A stretch of 64,000 nt of DNA from Platanthera guangdongensis. Lineage: Eukaryota > Streptophyta > Magnoliopsida > Asparagales > Orchidaceae. The stretch spans positions 152,041,010-152,105,009 of the forward strand of contig CM077167.1 of assembly GCA_039583875.1 (NCBI GenBank), read 5' to 3'. Made by a program: the position numbers and the translations under genes. The stretch's first letter is position 1. Each line of letters starts with the position of its first letter. Below are positions 30,575-42,440 of this stretch, piece by piece. A model generated the notes under the pieces. The model was not told the DNA's origin and searched no databases. It saw nothing but the letters and a program-made list of their open reading frames with translations.

Positions 30575-33500
30575 CTCCACTCATTACAGAAATAGCTCGG
30601 GAAACTCCACTCGCATGTTTGCACTCTCTACCATGTAAGTTCCTCACGGCCGCAGTTGTCCCATCGGACTTTAATCATCCTGACTGTCTTGTTCCCAACT
30701 ATTTCTCAGCTTGATCCTCGATCTGAATGGTTCTAACTCTCGTTGTTTGCCCATACGCCACCGGCACCCGATCATCCGTGATCACTTGAGTTGGATATTT
30801 AACGGCCTTCCGAAGCACCGAGATGTGAAGCACATCATGTAGTCCACCCAATTCTGCAGAAAAAGCTAGCCGATAAGCCGCTTCTCCGACTCGCCCGACC
30901 ACTTCAAAGGGACCCAAATATCTTGGACTCAACTTTTTCAAACGTCGAATACGGGAGACACCTTTGAAAGGCTTGATCTTCAAGTAGACCCAATCACCAA
31001 CCGCAAACTCCACGTTCTGGTGCTTGGCGTTGTAGTACTTCGCTTGATGATCTTGAGCAATGAGTAGCTTCTCTCGAATAGCACGAATGGTTGAATTTGC
31101 TTCATCGACTTCATTTTTATTATACACTCGAGCTTCGCCCGCTTCTACCCAGGCCAAGGGAGTACGACACTTCCTTCCATATAAAGCTTCATATGGTGCC
31201 ATCCCGATGCTTGCCTGGTAGCTGTTATTATAGGCAAACTCCACCATATAGAGATGATCTTCCCATCTCTTTCCGAAGTCGAGGGCGCACATCCTGAGCA
31301 TGTCCTCCATAGTCCAGTTGGTTCTTTCAGTTTGGCCATCCGTCTGGCGATGAAAGGTCGTACTGAATGTCAACTTCGTGCCCAACAGTCGGTGAACTAG
31401 CCTCCAGTCATTTGACGTGAATCGCCCATCTCGATCACTTACGATGCTCCGAGGTACACCGTGCAGCAGCACAATCTGGTCAACATATAATTTTGCCAAT
31501 CTTTCCACCGAATCATCCCGCCTGTTCAGGAGAAAATTTGCCACTTTAGTTAGCTGGTCAACAATCACCCAGATGGAATCATTTCCTCGCTGAGATCTCG
31601 GCAACCCGTGCACAAAATCCATGGAAATATCATCAAACCTCCACTCTGGAATTGGCAGCCACTTCAAATAACCACCTGGCTTTTGGCATTCCGCCTTCAC
31701 CATTGCACATGTTTGGCATTTGGCCACATAGAGGGCAACATCTCTCTTTAGCCCTGGCCACCAGAATAACTTTTTCATATAATTGAACATCTTCGTGCTC
31801 CCGGTGTGAATGGAATACTTTGTATAATGCGCTTCATACATCAGTTCTTCCCTCAATTTACCCACATTTGGGACGCACAAACGTCCCTCTTTCCGCAAAA
31901 GACCATCATTCCATGAGAACTTCCCTTCTGGCCCAGCTTTTGCATAGCGTAGGAGATCTTCATCTAACCCCATTGCTCATCGAATCCGGTCTGCAAGGTC
32001 ACATTGCACCTCCGTCCAGTTCAGACATGCATTGGCGGTAGAATTCTTGTCAACACAATAAATCTCTAACGCTTCTAGCTCCTAGATGAGACGTTCATCA
32101 TGCCTTTGTAACCAACTCGCTCTAGCCGGAGCTCTCCGACTCAAGGCATCCGTGACTACATTGCCCTTTCCGGGCGTATAGTGAATCTTGAAAGTGTAGT
32201 CCCCAAGGAACTCCAACCACCTTCATTGTCGCATGTTCAAGTCCTTCTGCTCCAATAGGTACTTAAGGATCTTGTGATCTGTATAGATCTCCACCTTCAC
32301 TCCATAAAGATATTGTCACCACAACTTTAGTGCAAAAATCACCACCGCTAATTCCAAGTCATGGACGGGATAATTTCGCCCGTGCACCTTCAGCTGGCGT
32401 GAGCCATAAGCAATGACCTTTCCATTCTATAGAAGAACACAACCTAAGCCGCTCCCTGAGGCATCTCTATAAATAACAAATCCATCGGTCCCACTTGGCG
32501 AAGACAACCCCGGCGCTGTGGTCAACCGAACCTTCAGTTCTTCCAAAGCTCGTGCGCACTTTGGCATCCAAACGAACTTCTGCTCTTTTCGCGTCAACGT
32601 GGTTAGCGGCAAAGCAATCCGCGAGAAGTTTTCAACAAATCTTCGGTAGTAGCCTGCTAGTCCAAGGAAGCTCCTAACCTCGTCCACTAAAGACAACACC
32701 GACCACTCTTGTATGGCCCTTATCTTCGCTGGATCCACAGCTATGCTCGCTCCACTCACCACATGGCCCAGAAAAGCCACTGAAGATAGCCAAAACTCGC
32801 ACTTCGAGAACTTGGCATAGAGCTGATTTTGCCTCAATGTATTCAACACCAACCGCAAATGTTTCTCATGATCGGCTTCCGATCTCGAGTACACCAGGAT
32901 ATCATCAATGAACACTATCACAAACAGATCCAAGTACTCTCGGAACATGCGGTGCATCAAATCCATAAACACCGAGGGCGCATTGCACTGTCCAAATGGC
33001 ATGACTGTGAATTCATAGTGCCCGTAACGCGTTCCAAATGCGGTTTTGGGAATTGCACCTTCCCGAATTCTCAACTGGTAATAACCAGACTTCAAGTCCA
33101 ACTTCAAATAGACGGTAAAGACCACCAGCTGATCGAATAACTCATCAATCCGGGGTATCAGATATTTATTCTTCTCGATCAGCTTATTCAGTTCACGGTA
33201 TTCAATACATAACCGCAATCCACCGTCTTTCTTCTTCACAAAAAGAACAGGGGCGCTCCAAGGTGACATGCTTGGGCGTATATAACCTTGCTCCAGCAAT
33301 TCTTGTAGTTGGACCTTCACTCAGCCATCTCTTTCGGCGCGACGCGATATGGAGAGCGGGCCACAGGTTACGCACCTGGCACCAACTCGATCGTGAAGTC
33401 AATCTCCCGCTGGGGTGGTAGCCCAGGGAGATCCTTTGGAAAAACATCTGCAAATTCCGACACAATCGGAACATCACCCACACTGGCCTTCGGCTCAACA

Positions 33501-34015
33501 GCCTAAATCAGTGCGAAGTAACACTCCGCACCCTTCCGAACAGCCTTGACTACTTGGAGTGCAGACATCAACGTCCCGCCCACTCCTCGCATACCCGCGA
33601 ACTTTGTCTCCTGTTCGGTATTCTGGCCCTACGTGATTTCTTTGGACTGGCAATCAATGAAGGCATGCTGCTCCGCAAGCCAATCCATACCAAATATCAC
33701 ATCGAATTCCGATATCGGCAATACAGATGCAGTCAAACTAAAATCTCGACTTCCTATTTGGACCGCCACATCGCAAGCTTGATCCGCAAGCATCCAAAAG
33801 CCATTCGGCAACACCACTCTGACGCTATCTGTCTTTGCACGACTAGGTATCCCAAGTCGCGCTATAAACTCGCAAGACAGAAAAGAATGTGATGCACCTG
33901 TATCAAACAGTGCTCGCGCCAGCGTGTCCCGAATCATCACAAAACCTGTGACAATCATGTCACACAAACAAGCCGCATCCACAGAGGCATTAAGCAAAAC
34001 ATACAAGCAATACAA
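30575..34015 (-). pseudogene. pol of X: protease, RT, RNase H, integrase, chromodomain-like end; broken
   Basis: Protease: [15 protein letters not shown] (33320-32427): [29 protein letters not shown] preceded by [18 protein letters not shown]. RNase H (about 32430-31980) is broken by stops. Integrase (31973-30699): HHCC-like YTKYSIHTGSTK...CQTCAMVK, catalytic Asp in SMDFVHGLP, Asp in IVSDRDGRFTS and Glu in QTDGQTERTN all present. The last segment frameshifts after QIEDQAEK at 30699, so the chromodomain-like tail lies in another frame to about 30590. Stops include TAG 33629-33631 and TGA 31977-31979, both shared with X'. Confidence 0.88.
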
Positions 34016-34049
34016 TACTCAAACACTAAACCCGTACCTATGACGACGT

Positions 34050-35172
34050 CACTTTGCTTGATGGCCTCCTGCAGGCCAAGATTGTAGACCCGGGGCTGTG
34101 CATGAGAGGCAGAGGAGTCCACCACTGCCTTTCCTTTTTCATCATATGACGCTCCCGCCTTCTTTTAACTCTTTGGCGGCATCCGACAAACTCAAGCTAT
34201 ATGCCCCACCCGGCCACAGTTAAAGCATGTACGAGTATCCGGCTTGGAGGTAGCCCCCGACGTTGCTCCTGATGAAACTGATGAAGGATCTTGTTCACTT
34301 ATCTTGGACTTCTTGCCCCATTTCTTCTTATAAAATGGTTTCCCAGGTCGTGGCACCTTCCACTCCGGTTGCGTCACAACCAAAGCCCACTTCCCATGCA
34401 CCCTCTTAAAATCTTTTTCCAGTGCGCTCGTAGTGTCGACCAATGCCTGGAAGCCTTGGTTCACAGAACTAGAAAGCAGGAACCTCAACTCATCCCGCAG
34501 TCCTTCATAGAACCTATTTGTCTTCCTCTGCTCATCAGCAAATATCGAACCCGCATACCGCCCTAAGTGTGTAAACTCATGCAGGTAAGCTTCCATACTG
34601 CCATCACCTTGCATCAACCTTTAGAATTCATTCTCCATGGCATTCCGTTGCGCCGCAGGAAGGTGATTCTCTAGGAAGATTCGAGAGAATTCTTCCATCG
34701 ATACTTGTGTTAAGGGACGACCCGCCAAGTGATGCAGCTCCATCTCGTCCCACCACAGTCTAGCCTCGCCTTCAAGAAGGAAAGTCGCTAAGGTGACTTT
34801 CTGATGCTCCTCCATTCCAATCGCTGTCATGATCCCCTTGACGCGCGATAACCAATCCTTAGCCTGTGCAGCAGCTCCGACTCCCGAAAACATTGGCGAG
34901 TGAAAACTCATAAACCGCGTCAACTGCTTCTCAGCGGTTCGAGGTTTCACAACCACAATAGGTTCTGGGCTGGCCTCCACCTATTCTGGTCATACGTCCG
35001 GCTGCGCCTGCCCTTGCTCCTGCCCAACCGGATGTCCTTGAACCATCACAAACAAAGCCTCAGCAATTTGTCGCACAGTTTCTGCATATGGCGGAGGTGT
35101 AGGCACCTCAGTTGGTGTCGTACTTTCATTCGAACACTGGGGCTCCGATAGCCCCGCACCACTCCGAGTCAC
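34050..35172 (-). pseudogene. gag of X, broken
   Basis: Begins MTRSGAGLSEPQC at 35172. The gag domain contains AEKQLTRFMSFHSPMFSG, TFLLEGEARLWWDEMELH and YLHEFTHLGRYAGSIFADE, and a knuckle CFNCGRVGHIA at about 34235-34200 that runs into a stop before its last Cys. In-frame stops also lie near 34985 and at 34618-34620. X' has the same N-terminus with a longer open frame. W, X and Y gags share the WWD and YLHEF/YYQEF motifs of gypsy gags. Confidence 0.85.
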
Positions 35173-35384
35173 CTAAAGGGGACAAGACACACACATTAGC
35201 AGCCTTTCACCAACAAACAACACAAATAGGAACACGCAGGTTCCTCAAACACAAGAATTTGCATTCCTATCATGGACATTCAGGAGTTCAAACGTGTTAA
35301 CGTGGTTTGCACAGACACGTGCTCGCCACCCCACAAAAGAAGTCGACCACGACTTCAAGAGGGAAAGATCAAGATAGCTGATAA

Positions 35385-35761
35385 ACCATCCGTTCATATG
35401 GTATATACTAGAAGGTCCGGTCGGGGCCCCGCAGCATATATCACAAAATAGGAGGTGAAGGTACGGGATGATACCAGAGTAGCGCAGCGCACCTTAACAC
35501 ATTGCATTCTAGCGGAAGCCTATACTAACACTTTGAACTCCACTCTTGAATGTCCATCATATAAATCAACTCCACATTGTATATATATCATAGGAATGTC
35601 TTACAACAACACGAAAGTTGGCCTTATGGCCTTACATGGCTTTCAAACAGTGGCCTAAACATTGGCGCGCAGGCCGACCACACTAAAAGAAAACACAACA
35701 GTCATCCAATTAGCCTTCAAGGGCTAGCAGCAGCAGCAGGGACATCAACCTTTATGCGTCC
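35385..35761 (-). repeat. LTR2 of the X dimer, left part (to the Y insertion)
   Basis: Matches the first 380 bases of LTR1 but lacks its first 8 or so bases: internal sequence GATAGCTGATAAACCATCCG replaces the expected primer site plus TGTAACAACCCC. LTR2 resumes at 44401 beyond element Y. Confidence 0.88.
35757..35761. repeat. Target site duplication of element Y, left copy (CGTCC)
   Basis: CGTCC directly before the Y LTR and again at 44396-44400. In the uninterrupted LTR1 the site reads TTTATGCGTCCCACTTGG. Confidence 0.95.
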
Positions 35762-37734
35762 TGTAACGCCCCGAAAATTGTATTTGAGTCGGTCGCATAG
35801 AAAGGGATTTTTGGTGCCTGTATAGGGGTACACGGCCTAGGACACGGGCGTGTCCAAGTCCGTGTCTGGCTTGTGTTTTGGCCATTTTCATCCCGAGAAG
35901 GACACGACCAGGAATACGGCTGAATGACACGGGCGTGTCATTTGACACGTGTGTGTGCCTACCCGTGTCAGTACCCGTGTTCAGTTGGGTCGTGCCGGTT
36001 GGCGTGGCGGTTATGCATGACACGCCCACGGTCACGGGCGTGTCAAGAGACCGGACACGGGCGTGTCAGGTGAGACACGGGCGTGTCTTTGCCCGTGTGG
36101 TTGTTCTGCGTTCGACGATCGTGCCTTGATCGAGGCACACGGACTGGGACACGGCCGTGTGTCAAGCCATGTTGGGCCCAGGTTTGGAGATTTTTGAGCG
36201 GATCTGAGCCGTTCGTTTTCTTTAATTAAGATCCAATGGCCCAGATGGCTTCCTACTCTGTTAAGGCCGGGAATAGGGGGAGTTAATCCTTCATTTCTCT
36301 CCAACAATTCTCTCTCTCAAGGAGTTGGAAAGAGGAGGAAGAAGGAAGGGTTTTCCGGCCGCCAGCGGAGCATCGGAGCACCATTTTGAGATCTGAGAGC
36401 GGATCCGTAGAGGAAAGTTCGTTACGAAGAGTTCTGTCCATGTAGTTTTTCCATGGCGCCAAAGCGGACTACAAGGGTAACTATTCTCTACTTGAACATG
36501 TGAAGCTCTTTATTTCTGCATAGGGAAACCCGCTCCCGCGAGTGTGTGGTGAGTGCGTGGTGTCCCTTGGGGTTGATGTGAATAGTCCCCCTTGTGTTGC
36601 ATATAGAGTCTGGAATCGAAGTACGGGCATAGGCATTGTGTGTGAAGCCTACCCGGACGTGTATTGTCTGGATTGGTGATGTTGCATTTGTATGGTTGCC
36701 GGAGTAGACTCCGTGCTTTTGGTTTTCGGGTTTCTACGTGGTAGATTGCAGCAGGGATCCTTGGTGGTTAGCTCCAACGTGCACCCATAAATCTGAGAGG
36801 AATCGTTGTTCTGCTATCTTGGCGGTCAGGGAACTGGCCTTGAACATAACTGGGTTATGTGATTGTTTAGAAATGTTGGGATCCAAGAGAAGCTTGGCCC
36901 GCGCGTAGTACTTAAATTGTTTGGGCGGTGTGAGCAACGGGCAAGTGGAATCAGATCTAGGCTATGTGGTTCGGTGCGAGAGACCCGAAAAGGGGACTGG
37001 CCATTGGCAAAGTTGGGATCCTTAGACGGTGGTTAGAAAGGCTAAATGCTCACATGTTGTTGCCATCCTAGGGGTGGTGGTGAAGACGCTGAAATTTCAG
37101 GATTTAACGTTAATGTGCCCTGAGTGCACATGGTGTTTGGCCGTGCGAGCCTACACCTGTGGCGAAAAATATAGTTGCACTTTATTGTTTAGCTGGGCTA
37201 ATGTAATGTAGGGAAAAAGCACCGCCGTCCCGACCTAGGGGCGGGGTCGTTATAATTTGGTCGGCTTTTGGCTGACTGTTGCTTTGTTTGCCACCGTGCG
37301 GTGGATTATGCTTGCAGGTGCTGCAGAGCCGAGCACCAAGTAGCGGGGTGGAGCCCATGTTGCTATGCTGGCCCTAGAAGGCCGTAAAGAATTGTTGTAC
37401 TTTACTTTTATCATGTGTGGCCGGTCTGCGAGCCGATGTATGGAAAACACTATTTATTATGTGAATTATTGTAAGGCCATAAGGCCATGTACCCTTTCAG
37501 TGTATTTTGGATTTCATTCCAGTAGTGTGGTTGTGGACATTCATGTTTATTGCATTTAAGTTTTGGGTTCTTTCAACTTTAAAAGCTTCCACTAGAATGC
37601 TCTGTGTAGGACGAGTAGTCTTAATTGGATAGTTTGAATATTCTTATGTAACCCTTCCAACTGTATGTGGTATATGGTGTCCGGTTCCAGCTGGACCTTC
37701 TGCTATATGCCCTATGACGGATGGGGGTGTTACA
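35762..37734 (+). repeat. 5' LTR of element Y (1,973 bp)
   Basis: TGTAACGCCCCGAAAATTG...GGGGGTGTTACA. Contains the GACACGGGCGTGTC array (about 35830-36172) in U3, CT-rich TTCTCTCCAACAATTCTCTC near 36294, and a long U5-like region without a gene. The terminal bases TGTAAC/GTTACA are inverted repeats. Confidence 0.93.
35830..36172. repeat. GACACGGGCGTGTC palindrome array in 5' LTR of Y
   Basis: About ten copies of GACACGGGCGTGTC or half-sites (GGCCGTGTC, CCCGTGTCAG). In the 3' LTR the array (42511-42830) lacks 18 bases around TCATTTGACACGTGTG (35939-35956 region). One GTTCGACGATCGTGCC lies at its end (36110-36125), like the second array of X. Confidence 0.93.
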
Positions 37735-37737
37735 ATT

Positions 37738-37747
37738 TGGTATCAGA
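37738..37747 (+). promoter_or_regulatory. Primer-binding site of element Y
   Basis: TGGTATCAGA three bases after the LTR, matching the initiator tRNA-Met primer site of W, X relatives and the copia elements. Confidence 0.85.
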
Positions 37748-37845
37748 CTTTTGGTTACGGTCAGGCTTAAATGAATTCGTGGGCGAATTCTTTTAAGTGG
37801 TGGTGAGCACATGTGTGTGTCATCGTTATAACATCAAAAGAACCA

Positions 37846-38935
37846 ATGGACGTGCCTACAACACCTCCTTCAGCGGAAACCATCAGGATGGTGGCTGAAG
37901 CCATATTTTCAATGATAAATGCCCAAACTGCAGGGCAAATCCATCGTGCACCTCCTGCGAATGAGCAAGAACCGGTTAGGGCGGTAGAGCCAAGAGTGGT
38001 GGAGCACATAGCAGTTGATCTGGTAGAGCCGAGGAGAGCTATGGAGAAGCAGCTCAAGCATGTAATGGGCTTTAATACTCCGAGGTTTGATGGGGTTGGA
38101 ACGCCAGCTCAAGCTGAGGACTGGCTCTCTTCGATAAAGAGGGTCTTGGTAGCCACGTTAACTGAGGAGTGGCAGAAGACCACCATAGCGACCTTTCTTT
38201 TGGCGGGGGAAGCGAGGTTGTGGTGGGATGAGTTGGAGTTTCATCTTCTAGTGGGAAGGCAACTTGCTGATGTGCCGATAGAGGAATTCTCTAGACTATT
38301 CTTAGCTAGATTTGTACCCTCCGCTCAGAAACTTGAGATGGAGAACAAATTTCTTGGGTTGACGCAGGGAGACAGAAGCGTGGACGAGTATCTTCATGAG
38401 TTCAGACGGTTGGGTAGTTATGCTGGTGCTATGTTTATGGAATAAGAGAGGAAGACCAACTGATTTTATGAGGGTCTACGCGGCGACCTACAGTTACTAC
38501 TTGTTGGGCCTAAGGAGCAAGGCTTCCTAGCCTTGGTCAATTCGTCCCGATCGTTGGAGAAGGTATTTAAGAAAGTTCAAGAGAAGAAGGACCCAGGAGA
38601 AAAGAGGTCCGAGTTCAAGGTGCCAAATAACAAGTCAGGATTCCGCAGATGGAACAAGAAGCAGAAGACTTCGAACTCAGCCCCTTCGGCTGGTGCATCG
38701 GGGGCAACTACAAGTCGAGTCCCAGGAGCTTGCTACAACTACGGGAAGACGGGGCATTTTGCTCGTGAGTGTTGGAGTGGACGTTAAAAGTCTGAGAGGA
38801 AGTCTGGAGTGACTTATGAGGAGAAAGGGAAGGCGGTGGGGTCAACTGCGTCCCATCACGCTCCAGCCCAGCCTAGAGTCTATAACCTTGGTCTGCAACA
38901 GGCCATAAAGCAAGCGGACGTGGTGACAGGTATGA
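37846..38935 (+). pseudogene. gag of element Y, broken; zinc knuckle lesion
   Basis: ATG 37846 (MDVPTTPPSAETIRM) lies about 100 bases after the primer site. The gag domain shows AEDWLSSIKRVLVATLT, TFLLAGEARLWWDELEF and DEYLHEFRRLGSYAG. In-frame stops at 38443-38445 and 38461-38463 interrupt it; the same frame continues as KVFKKVQEKKD and a Lys-rich tail. The knuckle reads CYNYGKTGHFAREC with Tyr (38740-38742) for the second Cys, so it is unlikely to bind zinc. Another stop follows at about 38785. Confidence 0.87.
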
Positions 38936-38993
38936 GTTAAATTTCAGTGGTTTAACTTCTATAGTTGTTACCCTCGTATTTGGTAGCTTACTT

Positions 38994-41900
38994 TTGTTGG
39001 TGCTAGGCTTTGTGTTGATCTTTGAGTTTCCGGCGAGAGCCCTGTTTGATACGGGAGCATCGCATTCCTTCTTGTCCAAAAAATTCATATCGCGCATCGG
39101 AGTTCCATCCTTGATGGCAAAAGACAAGTTGGATGTGTTGTTGTCCAATAAGTGCTCAATGCGCGCGGATAGGGTCTGCGTGGTGAAGATTCTGATTGGA
39201 GACCAGGAGTTTGATTTGCGAGCGTCGCTTTTGACGTTGGCAGAGTACGACGTAATATTCAGCATGGATTGGATCTCGGAGCAGGGTGCATGCATTGATT
39301 GCAACCGTAAGGAAGTTAAATTGGGTTTGAACACTGATTGGGAGACTACTTTTGCGAGCATGAAGGGGTCGGGTACGATTTTGATGTCATCCCTTCAGGT
39401 GTTCAAGGCAGTTCGGTCTGGGGAAGAGCTGTTTGTCACTCTAGTGCAGACTTCGATGCCTAAGCCAAGTCTTGACAGTATTCCAGTTGTGTCCGAATAT
39501 CCTGATGTGTTCCCAGATGATCTCCCTGGAGCCCCTCCTCAGCGGGAGATTGATTTTACCATTGAGCTGGTACCGGGTGCCAAACCGGTGTCTCCATATC
39601 GGATAGCGCCGCGAGAGATGGCAGAGTTGAAGGTGCAACTGCAAGAGTTGCTAGAGCAAGGTTATGTGCGTCCAAGTTCGTCGCCTTGGAGCGCACCAGT
39701 TCTCTTTGTTAAGAAGAAAGATTGGAGCTTGCGGCTTTGTATCGACTACCAGGAATTGAACAAGATTACGGAAACGAATAAGTATCTGATTCTGAGGATT
39801 GACGATCTGTTTGATCAGTTGGTTGGGTCAATGGTATATTCGAAGCTAGATATGAAGTCCGGTTATTATCAGTTGAGGATAAGAGAAAACTACATCCCCA
39901 AGACAGCGTTCAGCACGCGGTTTGAGCATTACGAGTTCACGGTCATGCTGTTTGGGTTGACGAATGCGCCAACCGTATTTATGGATCTGATGAACAGGAC
40001 ATTCAGAGAGTAACTGGATCATTTCGTGATAGTATTTATCGATGATATCCTGGTGTACTCACAGTGAGAGGAGGATCACAACAATCATCTACACATAGTG
40101 TTGGAGACGTTGAGGAGGAATCAGTTGTATGCTAAGTTCTCCAAGTGCGAATTCTGGTTATCCTCGATAGCGTTCCTTAGTCATGTTGTCAGTGGAGAAG
40201 GGATAGCTGTGCATCCGGCGAAGATAGTTGCGACACGAGAGTGGCTTGCTTTGACTACAGTGGCAGAGGTCCGGAGTTTTCTGGGGCTTGCTGGCTACTA
40301 CAGACGCTTTGTAGAGAACTTCTCGCGGATAGCGCTACCACTCATGACGTTGACTAGGAAGGATCAGAAGTTTGTGTGGTCTCCGGAGTGTGAATAGGAT
40401 TTTGAAGAGTTGAAGAGGCGGTTGACCACAACGCCTATTTTATGTTCGCAAGTTGGAACTGAAGGGTTCGAGATGTATAATGATGCTTCGGGTAGTGGTT
40501 TGGGCTGTGTTCTGCTACAGTATGGGAGAGTGATAGCCTATGGTTCACGACAATTGAAGGCTCACTAGAGAATTTATCTGGTCCACAACTTAGAGCTAGC
40601 GGCCGTGATATTTGCTCTAAAGCTTTGGAGGCACTACCTGTACGGTGTGAAGGTCGATATTTACACCGATCATAAGAGCTTGAAGTACATGTTGGACCAA
40701 AAGGATCTGAACATGAGGCAGCGGAGGTGGATGGAGTTCTTAGGGGACTACACCTTCAAGATACATTATCTGCCTGGGAAGGGAAATGTAGTGGCGGATG
40801 CATTGAGTAGCAGGACTCCGATGCAGGCCAACTGGTTATCGGTATATGATGAGAGGTTGGTCCATGAGTTGGAGGCTTTGGAGATATCTTGCGTCAACAA
40901 GCAATCTAGTGCTGAGGCGAAACTGTTTTGGACAGAGGTGCAGTGTAACCTAGCTGATAGAGTTCGACGAGCTTTGGTTCAGGATAAAAACATAAAGCAG
41001 ATCTTAGATGAATCATTGGATGGGTCAAATTCCCAGTTTGCTGTTGAAGATGGGTTGATAAGGAAGGACGGTCGCCTATGCATTCCTAGTGCGGATAATC
41101 TTTGGGAGGAATTGATGTATGAGGCTCATCATACCAAGTACTCAATCCACCCGGGAAGCACGAAGATGTATAGAGACATGAAGAAATTATTTTGGTGGCC
41201 AGGATTGAAGGAGGATGTAGCACTTTATGTGGCCAAGTGTCGTACTTGTGCATTGGTGAAGGGGGGATGCTAGAAGCCCGGAGGTTTCTTGAAGTCCCTA
41301 CCTATCCCAGAATGGAAATTCGATGACATATCTATGGATTTTGTGCATGGTTTGCCGAAATCACAGAAGGGAAACGACGGCATTTGGGTGGTCGTGGATA
41401 GGTTGACAAAAGTGTGACACTTTATTCCAAACATGATGGAAGATCCGGTGGAAAAGTTAGTCAAACTCTACGTGGAGAATATTGTACGATTGCATGGTGT
41501 GCCCCGCAGTATTGTTAGTGACCGAGATGGACGCTTTACGTCGAAGGATTGGAGGTTGGTGCATAGTATGTTGGGAACTAAGCTGAGTTTCAGCACAGCC
41601 TTTCATCCACAGACGGATGGTCAGACCGAGAGGGTCAACAGGACTATGGAGGACATGCTTCGCATGTCCGTCCTAGATTTCGGAAAGCATTGGGAGGATC
41701 ACCTGTATATGGTGGAGTTTGCGTATAACAACAGCTTTCAGGCGAGCATTGTTATGGCACCTTTCGAGGCCTTGTACGGGAGGAAGTGTCGTACGCCGTT
41801 GTCTTGGTTGGAGGCAGGTGAATCGAAGTTGTATAAACATCAAGCGGTGGAAGACGTCACATCAATGGTGCATACAATTCAAGAAAGGCTGAAGATCGCT

Positions 41901-42386
41901 CAGGATAGACAGTCAAGGTACTACAACACCATGGATAGGAACGTGGAGTTCAGGGCTGGCAACATGGTGTATCTAAAAATCAAGCCGTTCAAGGGCGTAT
42001 CGCGGGTTCGACGCTTGAAGAAGCTGAGTCCGAGATACCATGGACCATTTGAAATCCTGGAGTGTGTTGGCGAGGTGGCGTATAGATTGAAGCTGTCGGT
42101 GGAGTTGAGTGGGCTACATGATGTGTTCCACGTGTCGGTGTTGTGTAAGGCGGTGCAAGAGCCTTCGCAGATCATTGCGGACAATCAAGTACCGGTTGAT
42201 TATGAGTTGACAACAAGGTTCAAGCCAGTACGTATTGAAGATGTTGCAGTCAAACGACTCCGCTACAAGGAGGTCCGGATGGTTAAAGTCCGTTGGGATA
42301 ACTGCGGATGGGAGGAGCTTTCTTGGGAGCGAGAGCAAGCTATGTTGGAGGAATATCCCGAGTTATTCCACTCAGGTATTTTTTAG
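38994..42386 (+). pseudogene. pol of element Y: protease, RT, RNase H, integrase, chromodomain-like end; several stops
   Basis: Protease: [48 protein letters not shown], then TAA 40011-40013, FIDDILVYS near 40033, a TGA near 40065, [11 protein letters not shown]. RNase [39 protein letters not shown]. Integrase: HHTKYSIHPGSTK...CRTCAL, a TAG near 41271, Asp in SMDFVHGLP, a TGA near 41416, Asp in IVSDRDGRFTS, Glu in QTDGQTERVN. All three catalytic residues are intact. The 3' end (MVKVRWDNCGWEELSWEREQ) is a chromodomain-type tail. The final stop is at 42384. Confidence 0.92.
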
Positions 42387-42428
42387 ATTTGTGTACCTTT
42401 TACTTAATTTCGGGACGAAATTCCTTAA

Positions 42429-42440
42429 TTGGGGGAGATT
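42429..42440 (+). promoter_or_regulatory. Polypurine tract of element Y
   Basis: TTGGGGGAGATT directly before the 3' LTR start at 42441. Confidence 0.85.
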